Shown: in pieces, positions 36,698-45,902 of the stretch
How positions within the stretch are numbered: the stretch's first letter is position 1
Layout of the letters: each line of letters starts with the position of its first letter
Assembly (NCBI RefSeq): GCF_021403115.1
Contig: NZ_JAJSSH010000004.1
Span: 1-64,000, forward strand
Length of the DNA stretch: 64,000 nucleotides
Direction: 5' to 3'
Source: Sphingobium sufflavum
GTDB taxonomy: Bacteria; Pseudomonadota; Alphaproteobacteria; Sphingomonadales; Sphingomonadaceae
Notes under the pieces: generated by a model
Databases searched by the model: none
What the model was told of the DNA's origin: nothing
Seen by the model: only the letters and a program-made list of their open reading frames with translations
Made by a program: the position numbers and the translations under genes

Positions 36698-37737
36698 GCC
36701 GGTTTCCGTCCATAAATCACATAGGGGTCGCGCCCCGGTTGCGGCGCATATCCGCGCACATCGACAAAGCCCGCCTCGCGCGCCATCGGCTCCATGTCCA
36801 GCGCGGCGGTTGCCCGCCAGAATGGCTCTCCGCCCCATTTGGCGGCATAGTCCATCCGCCACGCCGCCATCTTGTCCAGATCGCCAGTGCGCACCACGTC
36901 AGCCATGATCATGTCGCCGCCGGGGCGCAGCACGCGGAACGCCTCGCGAAAGGTCGCCGCAATCGCCTTGGGCGGCATTTCATGATGAATCGCATAGGCT
37001 GTCACCAGATCGAAACTGGCGTCCGCGAACATCGGCATATCCTCGCCGATACCGGTGTGCAGGTTCCAGCCTAGCCCCTTCTCATTGGCGACACGACGCG
37101 CCTGCTCCAGCATGCGGATGGACGGGTCTATGCCGGTAATTGCCGCGTCAGGGAAAATCTCCGCAATAGCCACCGTGTGATGGCCGGACGACGTGCCGAC
37201 CTCCAATATATCCCGATAATCCTGCCTCGGCAGTTCGCGCAGCACCAACCGACGGTTGCCATAAATGTCGCCCGGAAACACCTGCGACACATATTTCTTG
37301 TGCACCAGCTCGCCATGGACAAAGCCATTATATGGCCCCGCATCCCAGCCGCCATGGGTCCGATGAAACCAGATTTCTGACCAGTATCGGGGTGCCGTGA
37401 ATTCATGCTCCACGATGGTCGTGCCACCTTCGGCCAGCCGCGCCAGCTCCGGTTCCAGATCGTGCGCAATCTCGTCAAACGCCTGTTGCGCTGCCCGACC
37501 ATGCTGCTTGGCGCACCATTCGCCCAATAGCGCCCGCGCCTGAAAGACAGGAGATTCAGCCAGCGCCGCATCGATGACATGATGGCGCGCCTCCATATCG
37601 TCAGGCAGCGTATCGGCGGTCAGACCCACCGTCGCCAACTGCGCTTCGGCCTGCTGGTGCAGCCGGGTGACGGACTTGCGCGCGGTCACTTCGAAATCGA
37701 GCAGCGCCCGTCCACGTTGCAATAAGGTAAAGTCCAT
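36694..37737 (-). CDS. SAM-dependent methyltransferase 1 with N-terminal helical domain
   Basis: A 347-residue protein. Residues 1-110 are helical and unlike common methyltransferases; 115-165 include WSEIWFHRTHGGWDAGPYNG and YVSQVFPGDIYGNRR; then a class I SAM fold begins with ILEVGTSSGHHTVAIAEIFP, followed by GIDPSIRML and FDLVTAYAIHHEMPPKAIA and VLRPGGDMIMADV. The same three-part layout is present in the methyltransferase at 43910, so the two are paralogues. It is divergent from the TonB receptor. The acceptor substrate is unknown. Confidence 0.88.
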   Translation of the reverse strand: MDFTLLQRGRALLDFEVTARKSVTRLHQQAEAQLATVGLTADTLPDDMEARHHVIDAALAESPVFQARALLGEWCAKQHGRAAQQAFDEIAHDLEPELARLAEGGTTIVEHEFTAPRYWSEIWFHRTHGGWDAGPYNGFVHGELVHKKYVSQVFPGDIYGNRRLVLRELPRQDYRDILEVGTSSGHHTVAIAEIFPDAAITGIDPSIRMLEQARRVANEKGLGWNLHTGIGEDMPMFADASFDLVTAYAIHHEMPPKAIAATFREAFRVLRPGGDMIMADVVRTGDLDKMAAWRMDYAAKWGGEPFWRATAALDMEPMAREAGFVDVRGYAPQPGRDPYVIYGRKPA

Positions 37738-37945
37738 TTCGGTTCATGCTCCTGACCATCAAATGATGCAGCCGGACGTTGCCTCTGCAAAGATGTTTGA
37801 CGAACCCATGTCCGCACTGCGGATAGTCTAGCTGGGGAGACTTTGTGTCCGACCCACTCGCTGACACCTTTCGACACCTAGCCGCAGCACAAGCGACAGG
37901 CTTTGGGATGGGCACGTACAACAGAAACTGACAGGGTGGCAGACC

Positions 37946-40189
37946 ATGAAAAAAACGACTCTACTCGCCAGCACGATCATCGCGACAACGCTGATGTCCA
38001 TGCCCGCCATGGCGCAGGAATCAGCGTCCCAGGCCGCCACAGCGGAGGAAGGCGACGCCATCGTCGTCACGGCGCGCCGTCGCGAGGAAACCCTGCAATC
38101 GGTGCCCGCCGCCGTCAGCGCGGTCACGCAGGAATCGCTGACCCGCGCCGGCGCCACCAATCTGGCTGACATTGCACGCATGACGCCGGGCCTCAGCTTC
38201 AACTCCGGCAATGCGGGCGGCCTTGCGGCGCCCACGCTGCGCGGCGTGACCAACGTCACCACAACGACCTTCGACAATAATGTCGGCGTCTTCCTCGATG
38301 GCGTCTATCTGTCAGGCAAGTCGAACCTCGACATCGACCTGTTCAACCTCGCCCGCGTCGAGGTCATCAAGGGACCGCAGAGCGCGCTGTATGGCAACAA
38401 CGCCTTTGCCGGTGCGATCAACTATGTCCTCGACAAGCCCAGCGACCATCTGACCGGCCGGGTCAAGGCGACCATCGGCACGGATGGCCTGTACGAGGTC
38501 GCGGGCAAGCTGAGCGGCCCGATCACCGATACGCTGCGCGCGACCGTCGTCGGCACCTATTCCAGCTTTGGCGGCACCATCAAGAATGTGTCGAGCGCCA
38601 ACCTCGGCGGCTGGAAATATAAATGGTCCGGGTCGGCCATGCTCGAATGGTCACCCACCGACGCCCTCACCGCCTCCGCCTTCTATTATCATTATGAGGA
38701 CAAGCTGGACGGCGGCGCGAACTATATGTTCACCAACAATTGTGGCGGAGTGAACAGCAATGGGTCGACCAACAACCGCGGCGGCAGCAACCTGCGCTAC
38801 ACCTGCGGCACGCTGACCGCGCCGGACGTGCTGAACGTCGATCCGGCGTCCTATTCGACGCGCGAGACGAACCTCGCCATCGGTCGTCTTGCCTATGATT
38901 TCGGCTCGGTCGCACTCCGCTACACTGGCTCCTATGCGAAATATAATACATTCGCGTTGCAGGATCAGCATCTGAACTCGATGGGCGGTCGCCCGACCGC
39001 CCTGCGGCGCTTCACCCAGCCGTTCGTCGGCCCGGTCCGGGAATGGAGTTCGGAACTGCGCCTGGAATCCTATGGTAATGCGACCTTCGACTGGGCGGTC
39101 GGCGGCTATTATTATGATCGCGCCGCGACGCAGGTGACGATCGTCGGCGAAAGCCCGGAGCAGATCAACAAGAGCCTGAACAACCGCAACGTCGAAAATA
39201 CGAAGATGAAGTCCGTCTTCGGCCTCGGCACCTACAAGTTCACGCCGGACCTGAGCCTGGAAGCACAGGGCCGCTGGACCTGGGAGGACAAGAGTTCGGT
39301 CCTGACCAACTTCCTCACCAACGCGACGCTGCGCCCTGCCGCCAAATTCTCCTACGGCACCTATCGCGTGACGGCCGACTGGAAGTGGGCGACCGGAAAG
39401 TCATTCTATGCGGTGGTCGCCAGCGGCACCAAATCAGGCGGATTCAACAACACGTCCGTCCTGTCAGAACAGTCCTTTGGTCCCGAAAAGAACACTACAT
39501 TCGAAATCGGCACCAAGAACAGCTTCCTCGGCGGCAAAGTGCTACTGAACGCCAGCGCCTTCCACATCGACTGGACCAATCTCCAGCTTTCCGTGCCTTC
39601 GGCGGTTGCGGGGCAGACCAATCCCGTCACAAACATCGGTTCCGCGACCGTGGACGGCTTCGAGGTTTCTGCCGATGTCCGCCCAACGCGCAACTGGAGC
39701 ATGAATCTGGGCTTCAACTATACCGATCCCAAGTGGAAGTCGGGCACCATCGACTATAGCGCCACGCGCGCCTGCCTCACCCCGGCCGCCTGCGGACTGC
39801 CCGCCGCCATTGTGAATGGGATCGCCTATGTCGACATCAGCGGCTTCCAGATTCCGCGCACGTCGAAGATCCAGTATGTCGCGTCAGGCACCTACACCTT
39901 CCCGCTGGCAACCTCCGATATCTATATCCGCGGCGACGTCTCCTATCGCTCCGCACAGCCTGCCGGCACGACCGCGCTTCAGGACACCGGAGACCAGACG
40001 TTAGTGAACGCCCGCATCGGATGGAAAACCGACAAGGTGGAAATCTCCGCTTTCGTGAAAAATCTCTTCGACAAGGCCTATATCCTCAGTTCGATCAACG
40101 AACCAGAATTCGTGCCATCGACCACTTTCACCACCGGCTTCGTCGGCAATGGGCGGCAATTCGGACTTACCCTCGACTACGGTTTCTGA
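37946..40189 (+). CDS. TonB-dependent outer-membrane receptor
   Basis: A 747-residue receptor with a signal peptide ending TLMSMPAMAQ, a likely TonB box (DAIVVTARRR), a plug domain (QSVPAAVSAVTQESLTRAGA through VEVIKGPQSALYGNNAFAGA) and a 22-strand barrel ending in aromatic QFGLTLDYGF. The plug and barrel resemble sphingomonad receptors for plant- or polymer-derived small molecules rather than siderophore receptors. A hairpin at 40202 separates it from the symporter gene. It is likely the outer-membrane entry point for the substrate of this cluster. Confidence 0.92.
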   Translation: MKKTTLLASTIIATTLMSMPAMAQESASQAATAEEGDAIVVTARRREETLQSVPAAVSAVTQESLTRAGATNLADIARMTPGLSFNSGNAGGLAAPTLRGVTNVTTTTFDNNVGVFLDGVYLSGKSNLDIDLFNLARVEVIKGPQSALYGNNAFAGAINYVLDKPSDHLTGRVKATIGTDGLYEVAGKLSGPITDTLRATVVGTYSSFGGTIKNVSSANLGGWKYKWSGSAMLEWSPTDALTASAFYYHYEDKLDGGANYMFTNNCGGVNSNGSTNNRGGSNLRYTCGTLTAPDVLNVDPASYSTRETNLAIGRLAYDFGSVALRYTGSYAKYNTFALQDQHLNSMGGRPTALRRFTQPFVGPVREWSSELRLESYGNATFDWAVGGYYYDRAATQVTIVGESPEQINKSLNNRNVENTKMKSVFGLGTYKFTPDLSLEAQGRWTWEDKSSVLTNFLTNATLRPAAKFSYGTYRVTADWKWATGKSFYAVVASGTKSGGFNNTSVLSEQSFGPEKNTTFEIGTKNSFLGGKVLLNASAFHIDWTNLQLSVPSAVAGQTNPVTNIGSATVDGFEVSADVRPTRNWSMNLGFNYTDPKWKSGTIDYSATRACLTPAACGLPAAIVNGIAYVDISGFQIPRTSKIQYVASGTYTFPLATSDIYIRGDVSYRSAQPAGTTALQDTGDQTLVNARIGWKTDKVEISAFVKNLFDKAYILSSINEPEFVPSTTFTTGFVGNGRQFGLTLDYGF

Positions 40190-40201
40190 TCGAGTCACAC
40201 A

Positions 40202-40227
40202 GGGGGAGGCAGACAACTGCCTCCCCC
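40202..40227. terminator. Hairpin between receptor and symporter genes
   Basis: GGGGGAGGCAG and CTGCCTCCCCC form a perfect 11-bp stem with a four-base loop, followed by GTTCATTTC. It can act as a partial terminator that makes receptor mRNA more abundant than that of the downstream operon. Confidence 0.7.
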
Positions 40228-40259
40228 GTTCATTTCATGTCTGAATCTTGGAGAATGAT

Positions 40260-41675
40260 ATGGCGACGCTGGCCGCAGAGGGCGCGAACGGGCCGGACAG
40301 TCCCACCGCAAAAGCCGAAGCCCTCCCGCTCTCCCTGTGCGTGACCTATGGCGTTGGCACCGTCGCCGTCTCCATCCTGCTCAACACCGTCACCACCTAT
40401 TTCCCGGCATTGATGAGCACCGTGCTGGGCCAATCCCCGGCGCTGGCGGGCCTGCTGCTTACCTTTTCCAAGCTCTACGACATCTTCGTCGATCTGTTCG
40501 TGGGGCATCGTATCGACAAGACGAAAGAGCGGATGCGCCGCCGTCGCCGCTATATGGTGATCGGCGCAATCATCTCCGCGGTCAGCTTCTACCTGATCTT
40601 CAACCCGCCGGTGGACGATGGACCCTGGCTTGTCTTCACCATGGCGGCGATCCTGGTCTTATACTCGACCGGCTATTCCTTCTTCGCAGTCCCCTATATC
40701 GCCATCGCGCCGGACATAGCGCGCAGCTATGACGGACGGACCAAGCTGATGAGTTACCGCACCTTCTTCGGCGCTGTGGGGCAGATGATCGCGCTGGCTG
40801 GTGCCGCCGCCCTCATCAAACTGGGTGAGGATGGCGCGGCAGGGTATCGCATCATGGGCGGCGTGCTGGCCCTCACCATATTTATCGCCAAGATCGCTAC
40901 TGTGTTCGGCACCTCCGGCGTCGCTGATTCCACTCAGGCGATCATCCCGGACAAACCCGGCTTTACAGAAAGCGTCCGGCAAATCTGGGGTAACAAACCT
41001 GCCGTGCTGCTCACCACCGCCAAGATATTGCAATATATCTCGCTGGCCGTGAACATCAGCACCGGCCTGCTGTTCAAGCTCAACGTGCTCAAGATTGGCT
41101 ATGAAGGACAGATCCAGCTGTCGGTGGCGCAAAATATCGCCATGGGCCTGTGTATGCCCATCTGGCTGATGGCCGGGCGACGTTTCGGCAAACGAGCCTG
41201 TTATCTCGCGGCCATCTCGCTCTATGCCCTCACCATGCTAAGCTGGCTGTTGGCGGACAGCAGCATCACCACCCTCGGCCTCGTAACGCGCGGTGTGCTT
41301 CAGGGCGTTGGGGCGGGCGGCATGATCCTGATGAGCCTCGCCATGTTGCCAGACGTGATGGAGAATGACTTCGCCCTCAACGGCATCCGCCGCGACGGCA
41401 TCTATTCCAGTATCTACGCGATCATCGAAAAGGCCGGTTTCGCGATCGGCGCTGCGGTCAGTGGCCTCTATCTCAGCTATGCGGGCTATGTCTCCACCAC
41501 CAAGGGACAGTTGGTGCAGCAGTCGGACGGCGCGGTCGCTGCCCTCTATGCAGGCAATGCGGTTATCCCTGCGGTGCTGCTGTCCCTGTCGTTCATCGCC
41601 ATGTGTTTCTACCGGCTTGATCGCAAGACGGTGCAATCGCACTATGCCGCTGCCGCAGTGGTGGAACCCGAATGA
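40260..41675 (+). CDS. MFS transporter, GPH (glycoside-pentoside-hexuronide) type
   Basis: A 471-residue permease with 12 hydrophobic segments. The early loop LYDIFVDLFVGHRIDKTKER, with an acidic D-x-x-x-D/G pattern followed by a basic stretch, is typical of MelB/GPH symporters, which move sugars and glycosides or other polar solutes with cations. ATG 40260 follows TTGGAG; the TTG at 40248 is less likely. It overlaps the next gene by four bases and starts a five-gene operon to 45028. It would carry the substrate or its first breakdown product across the inner membrane. Confidence 0.88.
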   Translation: MATLAAEGANGPDSPTAKAEALPLSLCVTYGVGTVAVSILLNTVTTYFPALMSTVLGQSPALAGLLLTFSKLYDIFVDLFVGHRIDKTKERMRRRRRYMVIGAIISAVSFYLIFNPPVDDGPWLVFTMAAILVLYSTGYSFFAVPYIAIAPDIARSYDGRTKLMSYRTFFGAVGQMIALAGAAALIKLGEDGAAGYRIMGGVLALTIFIAKIATVFGTSGVADSTQAIIPDKPGFTESVRQIWGNKPAVLLTTAKILQYISLAVNISTGLLFKLNVLKIGYEGQIQLSVAQNIAMGLCMPIWLMAGRRFGKRACYLAAISLYALTMLSWLLADSSITTLGLVTRGVLQGVGAGGMILMSLAMLPDVMENDFALNGIRRDGIYSSIYAIIEKAGFAIGAAVSGLYLSYAGYVSTTKGQLVQQSDGAVAALYAGNAVIPAVLLSLSFIAMCFYRLDRKTVQSHYAAAAVVEPE

Positions 41676-42691
41676 GGGGCGCACTGGGCAGCATCGCCAG
41701 GCTGGCCCTCCCCCTCCTCACCGCAGCGGCACCGATCGGTTTCGATCAAAGCAATCACCCCGCCGCGCCCGACTATGCACGGGCTAACAGCTGGATGATG
41801 CGCGGCATCGACGATGCCGCCGACAAACCGGCCGATCTCTTTTACATTCAGCCGACCACCTTTCGCTCGAAAGACTGGAATCAGGACATGGCCGACGCGG
41901 CCACCAACCATTGGACCGACATCAGTGTGGGCGCCCGCCAAGTCAGTGCCTTTGCAGATTGCTGCCGCCGTTTCGCCCCCAGATACCGGCAGGCATCGAC
42001 TGGCACTTTCTCCTCCACATCGGGCGACCGGGAACAAGCCTATGCGCTTGCCTATCAGGATGTGCGCAGCGCGTTTCGCGCTTTCCTCGCGGTACGGGGC
42101 AAAGAGGACCGGCCCTTCATCCTCGCCGGACATAGCCAGGGCGCGTTGCACGGATTGCGACTGTTGGAGGAGGAAATTGCAGGCACCCCGCTCGCCCGCC
42201 AACTGATCGCCGCCTATCTTCCGGGCATCGGCATCCCCGGCGATGCACTTCCCTCCAGCATCCCGGTCTGCGCGACGCCGCGTCAGGCTGGCTGCATTGT
42301 CAGTTGGAACAGCTTCACGGCCACCGCCGACACCAGCGGCTATATCGCCCGGTCGCACGCTGCCCATGGCACGGAAGCCGGCACAGCACCCTTGCTGTGC
42401 GTCAATCCGCTGACCTTCTCGATTGCCCGACCGAAAGCAGGCTATGGCGCGGCCAAGGGCGCACTGCCTGGTCCCGCCATTGAAGGCCCCATGCCCTCTC
42501 CACAGCCCAAGGCCGTCGCGGCCTATTGCGATGGCAATGTCCTGCGCGTGACCCCTCGCCCCGGCTTGGCCGTCGAACTGCTGCCCGGTGGCAGTGCTCA
42601 CATGGCGGACATCGCGCTCTTCTGGGCAGACATCCGGGCCAACACGCTTGTCCGTGTCAGGGCCTTTCACAATCAAGGGAGCAAGCAATGA
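41672..42691 (+). CDS. DUF3089-family alpha/beta hydrolase
   Basis: A 339-residue exported protein (signal near residues 1-21, ARLALPLLTAAAPIG) of the DUF3089 family. Family marks are ADLFYIQPTTF near the start, WTDISVGARQVSAFADCCRR-like text, and the nucleophile elbow ILAGHSQGALHGL. DUF3089 proteins have an esterase-like fold but no well-established substrate. It overlaps both neighbours by four bases. I infer periplasmic ester cleavage of material admitted by the TonB receptor. Confidence 0.85.
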   Translation: MRGALGSIARLALPLLTAAAPIGFDQSNHPAAPDYARANSWMMRGIDDAADKPADLFYIQPTTFRSKDWNQDMADAATNHWTDISVGARQVSAFADCCRRFAPRYRQASTGTFSSTSGDREQAYALAYQDVRSAFRAFLAVRGKEDRPFILAGHSQGALHGLRLLEEEIAGTPLARQLIAAYLPGIGIPGDALPSSIPVCATPRQAGCIVSWNSFTATADTSGYIARSHAAHGTEAGTAPLLCVNPLTFSIARPKAGYGAAKGALPGPAIEGPMPSPQPKAVAAYCDGNVLRVTPRPGLAVELLPGGSAHMADIALFWADIRANTLVRVRAFHNQGSKQ

Positions 42692-43596
42692 GCGCAGGAC
42701 CGACCATTGCCCGACGCAGTTTCTTGGCGGGGGCCGTGCTAGTCGCCAGCGCGCCCATCATGGCCGCCAACAGCAAAAAATTTGGCGCGCCTTGGACCGG
42801 GGGCGGGACGATCAAGCGCGCGGGCGGGCAGATCAACTATCGCACCGTCGGCCCCGCCGATGGCGAACCTGTCGTCCTGTTGCACAAAGTCGGCGGATGG
42901 CTGGCGGACTGGCGCCATGTTGCACCGCTGCTGGCGGCGCGCTGTCGCGTAATCGCGATGGACATGCCCGGCCATGGCGATTCCGCCATGCTCGGCACTC
43001 CCCCCTTCGTCATGACTGTCGATGAGAATAGCGCGGCCATCCTCTCCGCTCTGTCCGAAATCGGGGTCGAGCGTTTCACCGTTGCTGGCAACTCCCTCGG
43101 CGGTATCTGCGGCATAGCCATGGCCGCTTTCCATCCGGAACGCGTGCGGAAGCTGATCGTGGTGAGCGCCAGCCTGTCGAGCGGCATCAACAGAACCAAG
43201 CTGGACGAGCAGGAAAGCCATCGCGATCCCGCGCTCTGGACCGCGGACTGGCGCCCCCGCAGTCGCTCTGCCCAACAGGTGATGGATTTCGCCACACTGG
43301 ACCCACAGGTGGAGGTAGAGCGCAATCTCAGCCGCGCCAAAGCGGACCGCTGGGTTCGCTCATCGGAACGCGGCGTCGGGCTGACCGACGTGCCTGCGCT
43401 GTTGGCACGCGTGAAGGCGCCGACATTGCTCATCTATCCCGACCGGGGGCATTATGAACGCTATATCGAAGTGGGCAGGCGCGTATTGCCCTCGGCCAGG
43501 ATCGTACAGGTCATGAATACCGGCTCCTTCATCCATCAGGAAAAGCCCGCCGAAACCGCGAAACTGATACTCGATTTCCTGGGCAGCCCGTCATGA
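42688..43596 (+). CDS. Tat-exported alpha/beta hydrolase
   Basis: A 302-residue hydrolase with a twin-arginine signal (IARRSFLAGAVLVASAPIMA). The fold is complete: VVLLHKVGGWLADWRHVAPL (oxyanion), DMPGHGDSA, nucleophile VAGNSLGGICG, acid region LLIYPDRGHYERY and catalytic His in TGSFIHQEKPAETA. It resembles MhpC/epoxide-hydrolase-like esterases. With the DUF3089 protein it gives the operon two exported hydrolases. The start overlaps the DUF3089 stop by four bases. Confidence 0.87.
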   Translation: MSAGPTIARRSFLAGAVLVASAPIMAANSKKFGAPWTGGGTIKRAGGQINYRTVGPADGEPVVLLHKVGGWLADWRHVAPLLAARCRVIAMDMPGHGDSAMLGTPPFVMTVDENSAAILSALSEIGVERFTVAGNSLGGICGIAMAAFHPERVRKLIVVSASLSSGINRTKLDEQESHRDPALWTADWRPRSRSAQQVMDFATLDPQVEVERNLSRAKADRWVRSSERGVGLTDVPALLARVKAPTLLIYPDRGHYERYIEVGRRVLPSARIVQVMNTGSFIHQEKPAETAKLILDFLGSPS

Positions 43597-43913
43597 CCGA
43601 CACAAGCGTTCGTAACGCCGCTATACCCCGGCATCCCATCGAGGGTTTGCCCGACACGCAGGACCAGCTCTTCGGCATGTTGACGGCTCTTGCCGCCCAA
43701 CTCGCGGTGACGCGCGAACGGCTCGACACGGTGGAACGTCTGGCACAGGCTGCGGGGCTTTTCGGTCCCGATGATGTCGATAGTTTCCAGCCCGACGGGG
43801 CATCAAGTCAAGCGCGCGACGGCATCCGTCAGCACCTGATCGCCCGCATTTTCCGCCCGGTGCAGGACGCTTCCGTTCGAACCGCAAGACTGCTCAGGGG
43901 AGAAGGCGCATGA
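43593..43913 (+). CDS. Small unknown protein, partner of methyltransferase 2
   Basis: A 106-residue protein with no recognised domain, overlapping the previous and following genes by four bases each. It is mostly helical and charged, without signal or membrane segment. LTALAAQLAVTRERLDTVER and AAGLFGPDDVDSFQPDG match the 87-residue protein at 36434 in order and spacing. Here the small gene precedes its methyltransferase, while in the other pair it follows, so conservation of the partnership rather than of gene order is implied. Confidence 0.75.
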   Translation: MTDTSVRNAAIPRHPIEGLPDTQDQLFGMLTALAAQLAVTRERLDTVERLAQAAGLFGPDDVDSFQPDGASSQARDGIRQHLIARIFRPVQDASVRTARLLRGEGA

Positions 43914-45028
43914 CCCATCCCATGTTGCCCGACGCCAATCATGACGAGATGGCGGAACAATTGTTCGTCCGTGATTTCAAAACCTTTCTGTCCGGCGCTG
44001 TTGAAACGGAGCAACGGGCCGCCGCCCTCACCCTCGATCCCGGTAAACGACATAATGCCCGGACCGAGCAGGTCTTCGAGCGGCTGCACGACCTCGACAG
44101 CTTTCGGAGCTGGGCCAGCCTGCGCCGCAGCGCACAGGAATTAATGTGGGATGTGGTCGGCGCGTCGATCGGCAGGCAGGCACGGGATCTAGAGGACAGG
44201 GCGCACGCCGCCCCCGCCCTCGGCTCCGTGACGATCGATCCCGAATTCGTGACGCCCGCCCATCTGGCGGATACCGACGTCCATCTGATGCCCGGCGGCT
44301 ATCAGGGCGACGACGGAGGCGTGGGACAGGGTGCGCTGATGGATCGCGGCGGCGCAGTCTATATGCTGGGCCGTAATGGCGGCTTCATGAACGATGCGCG
44401 CGGCCATACTGCCGCCGCGCATCTGATGGAGCGTTTTCCCGACTTTGCGCCTCGGCATATTCTCGAACTGGGCTGCGGCATCGGCTCCAGCATTGTGCCG
44501 GTGGCGAGCTATTACCCCGGTGCGGAAACCCATGGCATCGACGTGGGCGCATCGCAACTCCGTTACGCCCATGCCCGTGCGGCCCATATCGGCGTTCCGG
44601 TGCATCTCCGACTAGGCGATGCGCTCCACGCTCCCTTCCCCGACCAGTCTTTCGATCTGGTCTTCACCTGCGTCACCATCCACGAACTGCAACCAGGCAC
44701 CATCGGCGCCATGCTGGACGAATGTCACCGCCTGTTGCGTCCCGGCGGAATCGTGCTGCATCTGGAAGTGCCGCAACGTTATGAAAAGATGGATTTGTGG
44801 GAGCGGATACGTGACGAGATAGAAGCACGCTACAATAATGAACCTAATTGGAAAGCTGCGATCAGCGCCAACTATACAACGCTTTTGGGGCAAGCCGGAT
44901 TCAGCGGAATCGTGGTGGGCTATCAGGATGCCACGACCAGCGCGCAGCGCGGCAGGTCTGGCTTCGGCGTAGAATCAAAGGGAGTTTTCCGGTCTTGGGC
45001 GGTGATGTCAGCGGTGCGACCGAAATAA
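43910..45028 (+). CDS. SAM-dependent methyltransferase 2 with N-terminal helical domain
   Basis: A 372-residue paralogue of the methyltransferase at 36694. It has a helical N-terminal region (1-115), a linking block with FVTPAHLADTDVHLMPGGYQ and MLGRNGGFMNDARG, and a class I SAM domain with ILELGCGIGSSIVPVASYYP, GIDVGASQLRYA, FDLVFTCVTIHELQPGTIGA and LLRPGGIVLHLEV. It is the last gene of the symporter operon. The substrate is unknown; the GCGIG motif is more canonical than the GTSSG of its paralogue, so the two may have different acceptors. Confidence 0.88.
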   Translation: MTHPMLPDANHDEMAEQLFVRDFKTFLSGAVETEQRAAALTLDPGKRHNARTEQVFERLHDLDSFRSWASLRRSAQELMWDVVGASIGRQARDLEDRAHAAPALGSVTIDPEFVTPAHLADTDVHLMPGGYQGDDGGVGQGALMDRGGAVYMLGRNGGFMNDARGHTAAAHLMERFPDFAPRHILELGCGIGSSIVPVASYYPGAETHGIDVGASQLRYAHARAAHIGVPVHLRLGDALHAPFPDQSFDLVFTCVTIHELQPGTIGAMLDECHRLLRPGGIVLHLEVPQRYEKMDLWERIRDEIEARYNNEPNWKAAISANYTTLLGQAGFSGIVVGYQDATTSAQRGRSGFGVESKGVFRSWAVMSAVRPK

Positions 45029-45107
45029 GTGGCGGGGACGACGAAGCGGATGAATCAGAGGTGGAATTGCCAACGTGCAACGGCGTAATGCCAATGCCTC
45101 CTCTGAC

Positions 45108-45902
45108 TCACACCTCCCAATCCAGAAAATCCGTGACACAAGCGGCCACCTGATCCGGGACGGCCTGCAACATCGCATAGCCCAGATACTCGATCCGCCT
45201 CAGCCGACTGTCCGACACCAAATCCGCCGCACCAGCGCAATCCCCATGGATACCCAGCGGCTCGATCACCATGGTCGGCGCAGCAATGCGGGGCAAGATT
45301 TCGCGCAGGGGATAGAGGGCGATCGCCTCTTCGCCCCAGATCGCATTGCCCCCACCGCGATAAAATTCCTGATAGGCATCGCATCGGCGCTCGAACGGCA
45401 CACCGGGCATCGGACGATCCATGACGCGGCGCCATTCGTCCAGCAGGTGCGAACCATCCACGCGCGGGCGCGCGGGCCAAGCATTGGCTGTGAAGAAGCC
45501 CTGCTGTTCGGATGTAAATAGCGGCGGCCCCGCCAATATGAGGCGGCGAACATGGCCCGGCCATGTTGCGGCAATCTCACTCGCGATACCCGCTCCCGTA
45601 AACAGTCCCATCAGGTCGAACCGTTCGACCCCCAATGCCTCGACAGCCGCCATGATCCAGCGTGCATAATCGGCAATGTCGGGCTGTGTAGCTGGGCGAA
45701 AGCTCTCGCCAAAACCGGGGGTGTCGACCGCAATCGCCCAACGGTCCGCGCCGAGCAGCGGCAATATTTCGGCATAGGTAAGGCTGGACGCCGGGCTTTG
45801 ATGGAGCAGCAACAGCGGCGCTTGCCCCGCCTGCCGCGCTCCGCTCATCCGCACATGAACCTGTCCTTCGGCCGTATCGACAAAGGCCCGCCGGATCATC
45901 AT
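45108..45902 (-). CDS. Alpha/beta-hydrolase-fold protein without the serine nucleophile
   Basis: A 264-residue alpha/beta-fold protein: PLLLLHQSPASSLTYAEILP (oxyanion), VDTPGFGESF, then the elbow DLMGLFTGAGIASEIAATWP, where the nucleophile position of G-x-S-x-G holds Phe. A possible acid and histidine remain in the last third. Hydrolysis by the usual mechanism looks unlikely; a lyase, decarboxylase or binding role is possible. ATG 45902 overlaps the upstream SDR stop by four bases. Last of three genes, after the HisD-like dehydrogenase and the SDR. Confidence 0.82.
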   Translation of the reverse strand: MMIRRAFVDTAEGQVHVRMSGARQAGQAPLLLLHQSPASSLTYAEILPLLGADRWAIAVDTPGFGESFRPATQPDIADYARWIMAAVEALGVERFDLMGLFTGAGIASEIAATWPGHVRRLILAGPPLFTSEQQGFFTANAWPARPRVDGSHLLDEWRRVMDRPMPGVPFERRCDAYQEFYRGGGNAIWGEEAIALYPLREILPRIAAPTMVIEPLGIHGDCAGAADLVSDSRLRRIEYLGYAMLQAVPDQVAACVTDFLDWEV

